Assembly: GCF_900233005.1 (NCBI RefSeq) | Contig: NZ_LT960611.1 | Span: 3,596,001-3,660,000 of the forward strand | Direction: 5' to 3' | Source of the DNA: Vibrio tapetis subsp. tapetis | GTDB lineage: Bacteria > Pseudomonadota > Gammaproteobacteria > Enterobacterales > Vibrionaceae | Length of the DNA stretch: 64,000 nt | In this document: piece by piece, positions 1 through 9,250 of the stretch | How positions within the stretch are numbered: position 1 is the stretch's first letter | Layout: each line of letters begins with the position of its first letter | Position numbers and translations under genes: made by a program | The notes under the pieces: generated by a model | What the model was told of the DNA's origin: nothing | Databases searched by the model: none | Seen by the model: only the letters and a program-made list of their open reading frames with translations

Positions 1-285
1 AATCGCCGAGCAAATTTCGTGGCGAAGTGGTTTGTTAGCTATGAATATAATGCTATTCGGACGGATTTATCTTACCAATACCAAGGTAAGCGATTTGATG
101 ATACCAAAAACACAACGGAGCTAGCTCCTTATAGCTTGGTTAATTGGTCCTTGTCTTACCAAGTCGACCCTAATTGGGTAGTTCGAGCTAAAATTGATAA
201 CTTACTTAACGAGCAGTATGAAACAGCTTATAAGTATAACACTCAAGATCGTGCTTACTACTTAAATACAGCTTACCAATTCTAA
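1..285 (+). CDS. btuB: Vitamin B12 TonB-dependent receptor BtuB, C-terminal end
   Basis: The 5' part lies outside the window; the frame is open from base 1. About 94 residues of the last beta strands remain, with alternating aromatic and polar residues, the phrase NLLNEQYETAY common in TonB receptors, and a terminal aromatic residue (YQF) as expected for an outer-membrane beta barrel signal. BtuB imports cobalamin across the outer membrane with TonB energy. The position next to murI and an rRNA promoter is the usual vibrio arrangement, and the next gene belongs to a family linked to B12. A hairpin terminator follows. The identification rests on the C-terminus and on neighbours, so another TonB receptor is possible but less likely. 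Confidence 0.8.
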   Translation, partial: NRRANFVAKWFVSYEYNAIRTDLSYQYQGKRFDDTKNTTELAPYSLVNWSLSYQVDPNWVVRAKIDNLLNEQYETAYKYNTQDRAYYLNTAYQF

Positions 286-301
286 TTCGACCTAGAATAT
301 C

Positions 302-326
302 AAAACCGCCTACGGGCGGTTTTTTC
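302..326 (+). terminator. Rho-independent terminator after btuB
   Basis: Nine-base stem AAAACCGCC/GGCGGTTTT (302-310 and 315-323) with a TACG loop, followed by a run of T. It lies between the btuB stop and the start of the next gene, so the two may be transcribed separately or by read-through. Confidence 0.85.
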
Positions 327-343
327 CTAAATGGAGATACCAA

Positions 344-1018
344 ATGACCAAACCAAAAAGAGTGATCGTGAGCTGGTCATCAGGTAAAGACTCAACATTA
401 ACGCTGATCAAGCTACTAGAAGATCCGTGTTATCAGGTTATTGGGCTATACACCACTTATGTTGGTAACGAAGTCCCCTTTCAAGTAACGCCCATTGATG
501 TCGTTGCAATGCAGGCTAAATTGACTGGCTTACCATTGATCACCATCGAATTACCTGAAGTCTTCCCGTCTAACGAGATCTACCAAACCAGCGTTGTTGA
601 AGGTCTAGAACATTCGGGACTTGATATAGAAGCCGTCGCATTCGGTGACATGTTCTGCAATGGCATTGTGGAATACCGAAAGAGCTATATAGAAAAAGCG
701 GGTTGGAAATGTGTATTTCCATTGTTAGGAATAGATAGCCAGCAACTCGCGAATGAAATCATAGATAGAAACATTAAAACCTTTCTCGTTACTACGGACA
801 ATGAGCGGTTACATAGGAGTTTCTGTGGGCAATGGTATAGCAAAACACTTCTTGAAGACTTACCTAGTGAAGTTGACTCTTGCGGTGAAAATGGTGAGTT
901 TCACACATTAGTTACCAGCGCACCGTGTTTCGATGGCCATTTGAATGTTGTCTTCAATAACCTAGATTCTGGTGAACGCTTTACTCACCAAAGATACACG
1001 GCAAAGATTGGCGAATAG
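344..1018 (+). CDS. PP-loop ATPase of the DUF71 / diphthine-ammonia ligase family, B12-linked
   Basis: A 224-residue protein starting at an ATG with a GGAGA ribosome site at 333-337. The N-terminus carries the PP-loop SWSSGKDST at about residues 10-18, typical of adenine nucleotide alpha hydrolases (COG2102, DUF71). In archaea and eukaryotes the family includes the diphthamide amidase, but bacteria lack diphthamide. The bacterial subgroup found beside cobalamin transport genes has been predicted to act in B12 salvage or modification. The position directly downstream of btuB fits that subgroup. The family call is firm from the PP-loop, while the substrate is inferred from context only. Confidence 0.8.
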   Translation: MTKPKRVIVSWSSGKDSTLTLIKLLEDPCYQVIGLYTTYVGNEVPFQVTPIDVVAMQAKLTGLPLITIELPEVFPSNEIYQTSVVEGLEHSGLDIEAVAFGDMFCNGIVEYRKSYIEKAGWKCVFPLLGIDSQQLANEIIDRNIKTFLVTTDNERLHRSFCGQWYSKTLLEDLPSEVDSCGENGEFHTLVTSAPCFDGHLNVVFNNLDSGERFTHQRYTAKIGE

Positions 1019-1065
1019 ATAGTGAAGCAGTATGATTAGCTCGAATATTAAGAGCGAGTATAAAA

Positions 1066-1866
1066 GTGGCCACTCAAGATAGTAAAACTGTATTGGTGTT
1101 TGATTCAGGCGTCGGAGGGATTTCTGTATATCAGGAATTGTCACAGCTGCTTCCTCAGCTTAATTACGTCTATTTATTTGATAATGCCGCGTATCCATAC
1201 GGTGAACTAGACCAATCGATATTGATTGAGCGAGTTTTGAAGCTTGTCTGTGAATTTGTTCGAGAACATAAAGTAGATATTGTGGTAATTGCTTGTAATA
1301 CCGCGAGCACAATCGTACTGCCTCACTTGCGTCGTGAGCTCTCTATTCCTGTGGTTGGTGTTGTACCTGCAATTAAACCTGCGTCTCTTCTTTCTTCAAA
1401 GTGTATTGGTGTTATTGCTACTCCAGCAACCGTGACTCGACAATATACCCATGACCTAATTAAGAACTTTTCAGCGAATAAACCCGTCAAACTTGTAGGT
1501 TCGACAAGGCTGGTGGATCTAGCTGAAGAAAAGCTCAGAGGAAAAGCCGTCTCTTTAGATGAGCTGAGAGACATTCTTTCTGAACTCCAAGGAACCATTG
1601 ATGTTGCGGTACTTGGCTGTACTCATTTCCCATTATTAAAAGAAGAAATTGGATTGGTACTAGGGCCTGACGTTGCTTTGATTGATTCGGGTGCTGCAAT
1701 AGCAAGAAGGGTCGCTGAATTATTAGATATAAAGAGTGGTGGTAAGCAGGAATTAGAACATTTGATTTTTTCCAGTGCACCACCCTGGGAGAGTGATGCA
1801 CTGAATCATGCATTAAAGCAAAGAGGATTCTCTAAGATTCAGATTCTTCCGACTCTGGATGTTTAG
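1066..1866 (+). CDS. murI: Glutamate racemase MurI
   Basis: Converts L- to D-glutamate in the cytoplasm for peptidoglycan synthesis. The 266-residue protein has all family landmarks: DSGVGG near residue 14, the first catalytic cysteine in ACNTAS at about residue 77, and the second in GCTHFPLL at about residue 187. The start is GTG at 1066, chosen because it puts DSGVGG at the usual distance from the N-terminus and is preceded by AAGAGCGAG. The 3' end overlaps the convergent RRM gene by 35 bp. btuB-murI-rrn is a conserved vibrio neighbourhood. Confidence 0.95.
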   Translation: MATQDSKTVLVFDSGVGGISVYQELSQLLPQLNYVYLFDNAAYPYGELDQSILIERVLKLVCEFVREHKVDIVVIACNTASTIVLPHLRRELSIPVVGVVPAIKPASLLSSKCIGVIATPATVTRQYTHDLIKNFSANKPVKLVGSTRLVDLAEEKLRGKAVSLDELRDILSELQGTIDVAVLGCTHFPLLKEEIGLVLGPDVALIDSGAAIARRVAELLDIKSGGKQELEHLIFSSAPPWESDALNHALKQRGFSKIQILPTLDV

Positions 1867-2287
1867 GATCGTTAGCAACGCGAACTTTTAAAGTGCGCTC
1901 CATATAATCCTTTTCATTTAAGCTAGAGATTATGTTCTTGGTGTCGTTACTAGCAACAACCACAAAACCAAATCCACGTCGCTTTCCTGTACGTTTATCT
2001 TTCATAAGGCGAACAGCGAACACTTGCCCATATTCAGAAAACAATTGGCGAACGTGAGATTCGTTTGCTTTATAAGGTAAGTTACCTACATATAGCGTGG
2101 TGGTAGCTGGTTTATCATCTTGTTCTTTCTTAGAAGAAGATGCAGGAGTTGAAAGTGAGAGAATAAGAGCGCAGGTAAATACACCAATAACAAAAGTTAT
2201 TGCGGGAGACACTGCGATCTTGGAGAAAGCCACTGCACCTAGTACAGCGAGTGCGATGACGAGTAAGTACGATTTTTTTGAGTTCAT
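1832..2287 (-). CDS. Membrane-anchored RNA-recognition-motif (RRM) protein
   Basis: A 151-residue protein with two hydrophobic stretches near the N-terminus (about residues 7-23 and 27-46), a polar linker rich in Ser, Lys and Asp, and then one RRM domain (about 62-140). The RNP2 motif is LYVGNL and RNP1 is RGFGFVVV, with the aromatic residues needed for RNA stacking present. The C-terminal tail is acidic. This predicts an RNA-binding domain held at the inner membrane on the cytoplasmic side. Small RRM proteins of this kind are common in vibrios and other marine gammaproteobacteria, and their targets are not known to me. The gene is convergent with murI and divergent from the rRNA promoter. 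Confidence 0.85.
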   Translation of the reverse strand: MNSKKSYLLVIALAVLGAVAFSKIAVSPAITFVIGVFTCALILSLSTPASSSKKEQDDKPATTTLYVGNLPYKANESHVRQLFSEYGQVFAVRLMKDKRTGKRRGFGFVVVASNDTKNIISSLNEKDYMERTLKVRVANDPKHPESEESES

Positions 2288-2480
2288 ATTCGAATACTAC
2301 ATTAGATTGTAAATTAAGAAGACGTATGCACTATTAACAAAATAGACACATGAATCTTACGTTTAACCTCGATGAAATTCCAACCAATTGATGTGATAGC
2401 CTTCAAATGTTGAAATTTTATTCGATAAACAAGCGATTGGTCTCTTTTTGACCGAACAGAATAAGATTTTAAAAAAAGGG

Positions 2481-2508
2481 TTGTCATCTTTTTAAAGCTC
2501 TCTATAAT
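2481..2508 (+). promoter_or_regulatory. rRNA operon promoter P1
   Basis: TTGTCA (2481-2486), a 16-bp spacer and TATAAT (2503-2508), followed by a GC-rich discriminator (GCCGCCTC), the hallmark of growth-rate-controlled rRNA promoters. A/T-rich tracts upstream resemble an UP element. Confidence 0.8.
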
Positions 2509-2585
2509 GCCGCCTCACTGACACGGAATGAGGCGCGAGTCACATTACGAAAGTCAGGGAGAGAAAAAGAAATCGAAAAGAATTC

Positions 2586-2613
2586 TTGACTCTCAAAATG
2601 GGAAGCGTATTAT
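2586..2613 (+). promoter_or_regulatory. rRNA operon promoter P2
   Basis: TTGACT (2586-2591), a 16-bp spacer and TATTAT (2608-2613), with the C-rich discriminator TCGCACCCC. It lies about 105 bp after P1, the usual tandem arrangement. Confidence 0.75.
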
Positions 2614-2838
2614 TCGCACCCCTAGCGGCAAGGCTTCAACGCTGAAATCGCTAAGCTCTTTAACAATTTAAACCTATCAATCTGTGTGGGCACTCGTTGA
2701 TGATAATCAAAACGTTTTTACCTCGGTAAAAACAGTTTCTTCGGAAACAACTTTGGTTTCAATGAACTGAGTGACCAATACGAAATTAAGTTTACTTAAT
2801 TTTGGCACAGTCAATTCATTATCGTTCTGTTGGAACGA
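2614..2838 (+). other. Truncated rRNA leader with boxA, no 16S gene follows
   Basis: Holds boxA (GCTCTTTAACA, 2655-2665) and the vibrio 16S leader up to the phrase CATTATCGTTCTGTTGGAACG. In intact vibrio operons this leader continues for roughly another 80-100 bases into the 16S gene. Here it stops and is replaced by traD sequence. The region 2312-2480 upstream of P1 shows no gene. Confidence 0.75.
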
Positions 2839-3725
2839 AGCAACACGCCTCATTGCGCCCGCTCATCTCGACATGGCTTGCCATTGCTTCTAACGCTATC
2901 TTGGGCTTGAAGGCCGATGACAACCGGCGCATTTGGGTCATCATGGATGAGATGCCAAGTTTACATAAACTGCCAGAGCTGGATAACATCATCTCAGAGG
3001 TGCGTAAATTTGGGGGGTGCTATGTGATTGGTCTCCAGTCTTACGCTCAATTGGTTAAGACTTACGGCAAAAACACCGCGGATGTGATTTTTGATTTGCT
3101 CAACACCCGCTTCTATTTTCGCGCACCGTCGGCGCAAATGGCGCAGATTTCCTCTAAAGATTTAGGGGAGCAAGAAGTTGACGTATCAAGAGAAAACATC
3201 TCTTATGGTGCTAACGCCTTGCGTGACGGGGTCTCCATTGGACATCAGACCGTGACTCGCCCGGTGGTGTCGAGCAGTGAAATACAAGCCATGGATGATT
3301 TACAATGTTACTTGCGCGTACCAGGAAGCAGCTTCATCACTCAACTGGATTTACACTTTGATAAGAGGCGCGATGTCACGCCCGCGTTCATCAAGCGAAA
3401 TTACACGCTCTCGCCTGCGATGATACGGGCGTATCAAGAAGCGGTGTATTGTGAATGTGTGGCGCCTGGACTGTTTCTTAATGAAGAAGACCGGGATGTA
3501 CTGGCAAAAAGGCAATCTGAGCAGTTTGATACGCCCGAAGAGATGACGCTTGAGACCGACCAAATCAAAGCGGCCACTCAAAGTGACGCAGTCAAACACC
3601 TCGCAAGCGAAGAAGCCGCTAAACTCAACGTCGAGAGTGACTATCAAGAGCGCGCTCAGGCAGAGCTTGAAGAGTCTGCGATATCTCAAGATATCGAGAT
3701 GGAAACAGGAGAAATGATTGAGTGA
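2802..3725 (+). pseudogene. traD: Conjugative coupling protein TraD, 3' portion fused to rRNA leader
   Basis: The open frame starts at a chance TTG inside the rRNA leader. True TraD sequence begins at about residue 13 (KQHASLRPLISTW) and runs to the natural C-terminus. It matches the C-terminal half of F-type TraD: the Walker B-like IWVIMDEMPSL, the RKFGGCYVIGLQSYAQL helix, DLLNTRFYFRAPSA, and an acidic tail. The Walker A domain and membrane anchor are missing, so this piece cannot act as a coupling ATPase. It shows that the adjoining DNA is the end of an F-like transfer operon. The rRNA promoters would read straight into it if the join is real. Confidence 0.85.
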
Positions 3726-3792
3726 ACCATGATGACGTCGTACTTAATAACAAGTCCTCTTTTTTAACTGAGATCAATACAAGGAAGTTCAC

Positions 3793-3972
3793 ATGGTAAA
3801 ACAGCCCTTACAAGATCATCAACGCATCACCATTAAATCCAAATCAACTCACAGTGAGTCTCCCATCAAACCCTTATCAGAAGGAAAAAAAAGTGAACAC
3901 AAAGTGCGGCGGCGCATTGAGGATTTACTGGACGAGCAAGCTTTTCACCAATTATGGGACACATTTGAATAA
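3793..3972 (+). CDS. Small conserved plasmid protein, 59 residues
   Basis: ATG at 3793 has an AAGGA ribosome site at 3780-3784 and the frame ends with TAA at 3970. The product is basic in the first two-thirds (many Lys, Ser and Arg) and ends with a helical RRRIEDLLDEQAFHQLWDTFE-type segment. I do not recognise a family. Its place between traD and traI, in the same direction with a good ribosome site, supports a real gene. A Fur-box-like palindrome and a terminator follow it. Confidence 0.5.
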   Translation: MVKQPLQDHQRITIKSKSTHSESPIKPLSEGKKSEHKVRRRIEDLLDEQAFHQLWDTFE

Positions 3973-3989
3973 GCATTGACACCTCAAAC

Positions 3990-4009
3990 GATAATGATTA
4001 TCATTTATC
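3990..4009 (+). promoter_or_regulatory. Fur box-like palindrome in the transfer region
   Basis: GATAATGATTATCATTTATC contains the perfect inverted repeat AATGAT-T-ATCATT and matches the 19-bp Fur consensus closely. It lies between the 59-residue gene and the gene at 4171, upstream of traI, which suggests that an iron-responsive promoter may read toward traI. No clear -35/-10 pair could be assigned around it. Confidence 0.5.
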
Positions 4010-4081
4010 TCGACATTGCTCACATTGCTTCCAGTGTGATTTGGGCGCGGCTGAATATAACGCCCCAACCTTGCTCCATTT

Positions 4082-4107
4082 AACGACGCCACTTGGCGTC
4101 GTTTTTT
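4082..4107 (+). terminator. Rho-independent terminator
   Basis: Stem AACGACGCC/GGCGTCGTT with an ACTT loop and a six-T tail. It closes the traD' and 59-residue gene unit ahead of the next small gene. Confidence 0.8.
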
Positions 4108-4170
4108 CTGCTCCGCATCGCGTATCCTATCCCTTGTCTTTTTTCATTCCTGTTTTGCATGGGAGGCCAC

Positions 4171-4389
4171 ATGAAGCCAAGAAAACACCAACAAAAAAAC
4201 CAAAGACAACATCAGCCCCGTCCCGCATCATCTCAAAAAGAGATCCAAGCAAAAGCGTTGTTCGTGCTTGATATGCTCGATGGCAATGACTGGCGACACC
4301 TGACATTGACGCATGAAGCCGCATTAAAGCTCATTCGACGAACCAATCACCGAGGGTATACCTTGACCCCTTGCACGCCCGCCGATTAA
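4171..4389 (+). CDS. Small basic plasmid protein, 72 residues
   Basis: ATG at 4171 follows a strong GGGAGG site (4161-4166). The N-terminal third is rich in Gln, Lys and Arg and probably disordered. The rest (FVLDMLDGNDWRHLTLTHEAALKLI) looks like a small helical domain. No family is recognised. The gene lies 140 bp upstream of traI on the same strand and may be co-transcribed with it. Confidence 0.5.
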   Translation: MKPRKHQQKNQRQHQPRPASSQKEIQAKALFVLDMLDGNDWRHLTLTHEAALKLIRRTNHRGYTLTPCTPAD

Positions 4390-4825
4390 TCACTCCAACA
4401 CCAAGCCTTGCCATCGCAAGGCTTTTTTACGACACGCAGCCAAAACGCGCCATTTCACACATTTTACCGACCGACTCGCCGCTCAGCTTTGCTGCTAGCG
4501 GCGATTTGCGTTGCATAAGGAAAATACTCATGCTTTCTATTAGCCCATTAAAATCCGCCTCTGGCGCTGCCAAATATTACCTAAGCGAAGAAAACCCAAA
4601 AGACCTACCTGACGTCTCTTTAGAAAAAGACGTCGGTGACAACTACTACCTCAAAGAAAAAGACCAGAGGAGAACACCTTTTGGCATGGCAAGCTCGCCA
4701 TCGAAGCGGGACTGGCGGGCAAAGCCGTAGAGCAAGCCACCTTAGAATCGGTACTCTCAGGCAACCTAGGCGGTGAAACCATTAAAGGGAAACGAGATGA
4801 CCATAAGTGCGGTTTAGACCTTACC

Positions 4826-7800
4826 TTGTCAGCCCCAAAAGGATTCTCCATTTTAGCATTAGGGGGCGGTGACACTCGTTTAAGGGATGTTCTCAAAGAC
4901 GCCGTCAAGTTTGTGGCCGATGAGATTGAAAAAGACACCGCGCAAGTGACGGCCATCAATAAAGAAGGCGAACGTGAATATCACAACACAGGCAACATGA
5001 TTTTCGCAGCCATCGGTCACAAGACCAGCCGTGAAAATGACATGCAACTGCATTACCACTTGTTGGCTCCAAACATGACGCGAGACCAAGAGGGGCAACT
5101 GCGCTCACTCGCTTCAACCATTAAACAAAAAGGGGGCGTCATCAATGGCACAGGTGAACGCATCTACACCTTCCAAAAATATTACACCGCACTCTTTCAC
5201 AGCAAGATAGCGAATGAAGTAGAAGCCATTGGTTATCAAACTCACGGACTGGGCAATGGCCAGATAGACATATCGGGCGTACCACAAACGCTTATTGAGG
5301 CTTCGTCCACCCGTAAACAACAAATTGACCAGCAAGCCCTCAATTTTGGTGACACGCAAGCGGCAAGAGACACCGCCGCCCTTGATACCCGTAAAACCAA
5401 AACTTATGAGACAGACAGTGCGCTCAATACAAAGTGGCAGCAAAAAATTAAAGAGGTGGGGTTTAAGCCAGAAGAGTTAGTGAAAAACGCGCAGCAACTC
5501 ACCAAACAGGAACAACAACCGACCTTGATTGCTCAAGAAGCGTTAGCACGAGCCGTTTCTCACCTTGAACAAAACAATACCGCCCTTCATGTAGAAAAAA
5601 TCATTGAACTTGCCGCGTCTGATTTTACCAAAGGAGGCGTTCAAGCCAATGCGATTGAGCTTAAAGCCACCCTAGACCAACAGATAAAAGAGGGCGCGCT
5701 TATTCCTTTAGCCGATAAAGGGCAATACACCACCCAAACCCTGATTGATAATGAGCAATCACTCATGAAAAGCACCCAAGGACGGGCGCACCACATGCGC
5801 ACCCACGTTGACCCCTCGCTCTTACATCGCCTTGATATTCCAGCCAACCAGCAACAAAAGCTCACCGACCTATTTCAGTCCACCAAGCAGTTTCATGTCG
5901 TCAATGTGCATGGCTCATCACAGGGGATCGCGCAGCAACTGCTTAATGTCGGCAACCACAGCGGCAAACGGGTTCAGTTCGTCTCCCAAACCGCCAAAGC
6001 CAAATCAGAAGGCGTGGAGAATATTCAGCGCCACAGCCACACCTTAGGCGCATGGATAGCCCATCACTTTTCACCTGAGCAGCGCCACACTACCCAAAGC
6101 TTGCTCCAGGGCGCAACGCCGTTCACCAACAAAGACATCTTGCTCATCGACGACGCCAATAAGATGAGCGCTAAGGAGCTGATGAGTCTCACCAACCAAG
6201 CCAAGCAATCCAACACCAAGGTGGTGATGCTGAACCGCGTCTCCAGTCGTCAAGGCTTTAAAGCCAACAACGCCATTGAACTGTACCGCAAAGGCAACGT
6301 AGAGCGTCATACATGGGCGGGTGGGAAAAGCGCCCCCACCGACATCAAGCTGCATGACAACGACACCGATAGGATAGCAAGGGTCTATGCTGACTTGCCG
6401 GACAAAGCCAACACCCAAGTGATTGCCACCTCCGGCGTCGAGCAGCGGCGATTAACCGAAGCAATACGAGGGCAGTTAAAAAACACCGGCGCCCTCTCTC
6501 GTCATGAAACCACCCTATTCACTCAAACCCCTCACTCTCTCTCCAAAGCGCAGCAACCGCTTGTCCAACACTACAAACCCGGCATGACCCTCACCCATTG
6601 GGAGAAAAACAAACCTCAGAGTTTTGTCATCGCCAGTATCGACAAAGAGAGCAACACCATGACCGCACTCAGCAAACGCGATGGACAGTCACACCGCTTT
6701 GACCCGTCCAGTCGCGCCTTTAAGAATATGAAGATGCAAATCAATAAACCGCAAAGTCTCAACATCGCCCAAGGCGAACGCCTTCGCACACTGGGTAAGC
6801 ACTTTCCTTCTGGCTTAGAGGGCAACCAAAGTTACCTTGTCACTAGCGTGAATAAAGAACACATCACACTGGAGAATCAAGGTGATAGTCAAGGTAAGTC
6901 ACAACACCTACGCCTAGAGAGTCTAAAAGACGCACCCCTGCAATACGATTACGTTCACGGCGCCAACCATATTGAACAAAAAGCCCATACTTTACTGTCA
7001 GGAAAAGCGTTTACTCTGTCTAAACCCCTGATAAACGACCTGACCGAAAAAACAGCGCGCCTTGATGTCTTCACCGACAAGCCAAACAAAGCCCAAAGCG
7101 CCCTAGAAAAAGAGCAGGTGTCCCCGTCAGCCATTGAGCGCGTCTTGCACACGCAAAACGTCAACGACCGCTACCTAAGCGGCGCCACCCAAGCCTTGTT
7201 AACACAAGACGTCAGTCAGGCGCTTTCCGCCTTGGCAAAAGCGCAAAACGCCCCACTGATTGAAAAAGCGGTCAGCTTTGCCTTAAATCATTTATCTGAG
7301 CGTGAAGCGGGATTTAGCCAAAAAGCGTTAGTGGTGGAGGCGGTACGCTACGCCTTTGAAGAAGCCGGTGGCGTTATTACCAAAGACCAGATTGACACGG
7401 AGCTTACCAAGCGACGTGACACCCTTTCAGCGGAGTACAGTGACGGCACGCGCTGGACAACACACGCTGCGCTGGAGACTGAAAAACGCATCTTGCAAAA
7501 CATCACCGATGGCAAGGGCCAACATCCGCCTTTTTCGACAACCAAGCAGGTGCAAGCCTTTCTTGAGACCAAGCCTCGCCTCACTCAAGGACAACAAGGC
7601 AGCCTTACCCTGATTTCAACCACCCAAGACAGCTTTGTCGCCATTCAGGGCTTAGCCGGTACGGGGAAATCCACTATGCTCGAGTCCAACATTGAACTTA
7701 TCCAGTTAGCAAAACAAGTCAGCCAACAACCCGAGCAAAACGTCATTGGTCTTGCCCCCACTCACGCCGCCGTTTCTGAGCTGGAAAGCAAGGGCGTGAA

Positions 7801-9064
7801 AGCGCAAAGCCTAGAGAGCCTACTCAGCGACGTCCGACAAGGCAACCACCAAGCCAGTGACTATCAAGGCACTTTGTTCTTTCTCGATGAAAGCTCCATG
7901 GTCAGCAACAAACAAGCCGATGAATTCACGGCGCTGGTCAATGCCAGTCAATCCAAAGCCGTACTGTTAGGGGATAAAGAGCAGTTGTTATCTTTAAGCG
8001 CCGGTAAACCCTTTGAGCTGGCCATGCGTCAAGGTCGCCTCGATACCGCTTACATGACCGACATCATTCGTCAGCAAAACGACACCCTACTCAATGCCGC
8101 GCAAAACACCATTGATAAGCAGCCCGAAAGCGCCTTGGACAAACTCCAACGCCAAGCGCCTGACGCGCAAGGCAATCACCAACATGTCATCTCTACGCTG
8201 GATGAAAACAATAAAGACCGACGCCAAGCGCAATTAGAAGCGACTGAAAAGCTGCCCTTTGTCGTAGCAAAGGATTATCTAGCGCGCACACCTGAAACCC
8301 GCGAAAACACGCTCATCATCGCCTACACCAACCAAGAGCGTGATGACATCACGGCCTACCTCCGGGTTGGCTTAATGAAAAACAAGGAAATCGGCAAAGA
8401 GAACATTGTCGCCACGAGATTACGCTCCATCGGCGCGACGGGTGAAGAGCTCACCACCATGATGCCGTACCAAAAAGGCTTAGTGCTGAGCACCAAGCCA
8501 GGTGAGTACGCCACCATTACCCACGTGGATTCGGAGCACGGCGTGGTGACGCTTGAAGACGCCAGCACAGGCAAGACAAAGCCGTTCTTACCGCGTAACC
8601 GTGACCATCGTTTCACGACGCTTTTCAGTGTGTCAGAAAAGCCGCTGTCTACCGGCGATAAGATTGTCACTCGCTTTACCGACAAAAGCCGCGACATCAA
8701 AGCCAATGTGGAGTACCGCATCACCCAAGCAAGCCCGGACAGCATCATCGCGCAATCAAAAAGTGGCCAAACGCTCACCATCAACCCGAATGAGTTAACA
8801 GACAGTCATTGGGATTACGCTTACAGCCGAACCGCGGATATGGCGCAAGGGGCCACGTACCCACACGTCATTACGGCCATCAAAAGCAAAGGCGCATTAA
8901 CCAACCTAAGACGTGCTGGCATTGATGTCACGCGCGCCAGCCAGCACGTGAGGCTCTATACCGATAACACAACACGCCTGCTCAAAAGCTGGTTATCCAC
9001 AGAAAGCCATAAAGCCAGCGCGATAGAAACCGCCAACCAAACCCCAAGACACCACCTACTTTAA
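4826..9064 (+). CDS. traI: TraI central fragment: relaxase core and tandem helicase domains
   Basis: Longest open piece of the broken traI, 1412 residues; the frame is open back to about 4667, so the ATG at 4826 is not the natural start. It holds most of the relaxase domain (metal-binding His at about residues 76 and 78), but the catalytic tyrosine region sits in the first fragment (SASGAAKYYL at 4545-4574). On its own it should lack nicking activity. The helicase motifs are complete (Walker A near residue 941, DESS near 1020). The 97%-similar second copy carries a small divergent patch (SVNKEHITLEN versus HINKESLMLES), so the two copies come from distinct related plasmids. Confidence 0.75.
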   Translation: MSAPKGFSILALGGGDTRLRDVLKDAVKFVADEIEKDTAQVTAINKEGEREYHNTGNMIFAAIGHKTSRENDMQLHYHLLAPNMTRDQEGQLRSLASTIKQKGGVINGTGERIYTFQKYYTALFHSKIANEVEAIGYQTHGLGNGQIDISGVPQTLIEASSTRKQQIDQQALNFGDTQAARDTAALDTRKTKTYETDSALNTKWQQKIKEVGFKPEELVKNAQQLTKQEQQPTLIAQEALARAVSHLEQNNTALHVEKIIELAASDFTKGGVQANAIELKATLDQQIKEGALIPLADKGQYTTQTLIDNEQSLMKSTQGRAHHMRTHVDPSLLHRLDIPANQQQKLTDLFQSTKQFHVVNVHGSSQGIAQQLLNVGNHSGKRVQFVSQTAKAKSEGVENIQRHSHTLGAWIAHHFSPEQRHTTQSLLQGATPFTNKDILLIDDANKMSAKELMSLTNQAKQSNTKVVMLNRVSSRQGFKANNAIELYRKGNVERHTWAGGKSAPTDIKLHDNDTDRIARVYADLPDKANTQVIATSGVEQRRLTEAIRGQLKNTGALSRHETTLFTQTPHSLSKAQQPLVQHYKPGMTLTHWEKNKPQSFVIASIDKESNTMTALSKRDGQSHRFDPSSRAFKNMKMQINKPQSLNIAQGERLRTLGKHFPSGLEGNQSYLVTSVNKEHITLENQGDSQGKSQHLRLESLKDAPLQYDYVHGANHIEQKAHTLLSGKAFTLSKPLINDLTEKTARLDVFTDKPNKAQSALEKEQVSPSAIERVLHTQNVNDRYLSGATQALLTQDVSQALSALAKAQNAPLIEKAVSFALNHLSEREAGFSQKALVVEAVRYAFEEAGGVITKDQIDTELTKRRDTLSAEYSDGTRWTTHAALETEKRILQNITDGKGQHPPFSTTKQVQAFLETKPRLTQGQQGSLTLISTTQDSFVAIQGLAGTGKSTMLESNIELIQLAKQVSQQPEQNVIGLAPTHAAVSELESKGVKAQSLESLLSDVRQGNHQASDYQGTLFFLDESSMVSNKQADEFTALVNASQSKAVLLGDKEQLLSLSAGKPFELAMRQGRLDTAYMTDIIRQQNDTLLNAAQNTIDKQPESALDKLQRQAPDAQGNHQHVISTLDENNKDRRQAQLEATEKLPFVVAKDYLARTPETRENTLIIAYTNQERDDITAYLRVGLMKNKEIGKENIVATRLRSIGATGEELTTMMPYQKGLVLSTKPGEYATITHVDSEHGVVTLEDASTGKTKPFLPRNRDHRFTTLFSVSEKPLSTGDKIVTRFTDKSRDIKANVEYRITQASPDSIIAQSKSGQTLTINPNELTDSHWDYAYSRTADMAQGATYPHVITAIKSKGALTNLRRAGIDVTRASQHVRLYTDNTTRLLKSWLSTESHKASAIETANQTPRHHLL

Positions 9065-9250
9065 CCGCAACGCCCTGCCCCATGAGGACGTTCGCTTCCA
9101 AAATAAAAGCGGTGACTTTGACTACAACACCTTTAAGGAGCACATCAATACACAACTCCCAAAATACACCGAAAGCCTAGCCATGCACTTATTAGGCAAG
9201 CCCAACCAGTCCAAATCCGACCGCGACTATTTAACCTTTGGCATTGGCAA
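5638..9250. repeat. Long direct repeat with 44091-47690 (traI)
   Basis: About 3.6 kb in the same orientation and about 97% identical by eye, 38.45 kb apart. Local blocks differ (6835-6905 against 45290-45355), which argues for two related plasmids rather than a fresh duplication. Homologous recombination between the copies would remove the oriT, the leading region and the siderophore locus as one circle. Confidence 0.8.

Noticed and set aside
4371..4529. Upstream extension of traI before ATG 4530
   Set aside because: ATG 4530 has a ribosome site and gives the standard MOBF beginning (LSISPLKSASGAAKYYL); the earlier part is non-coding in character.
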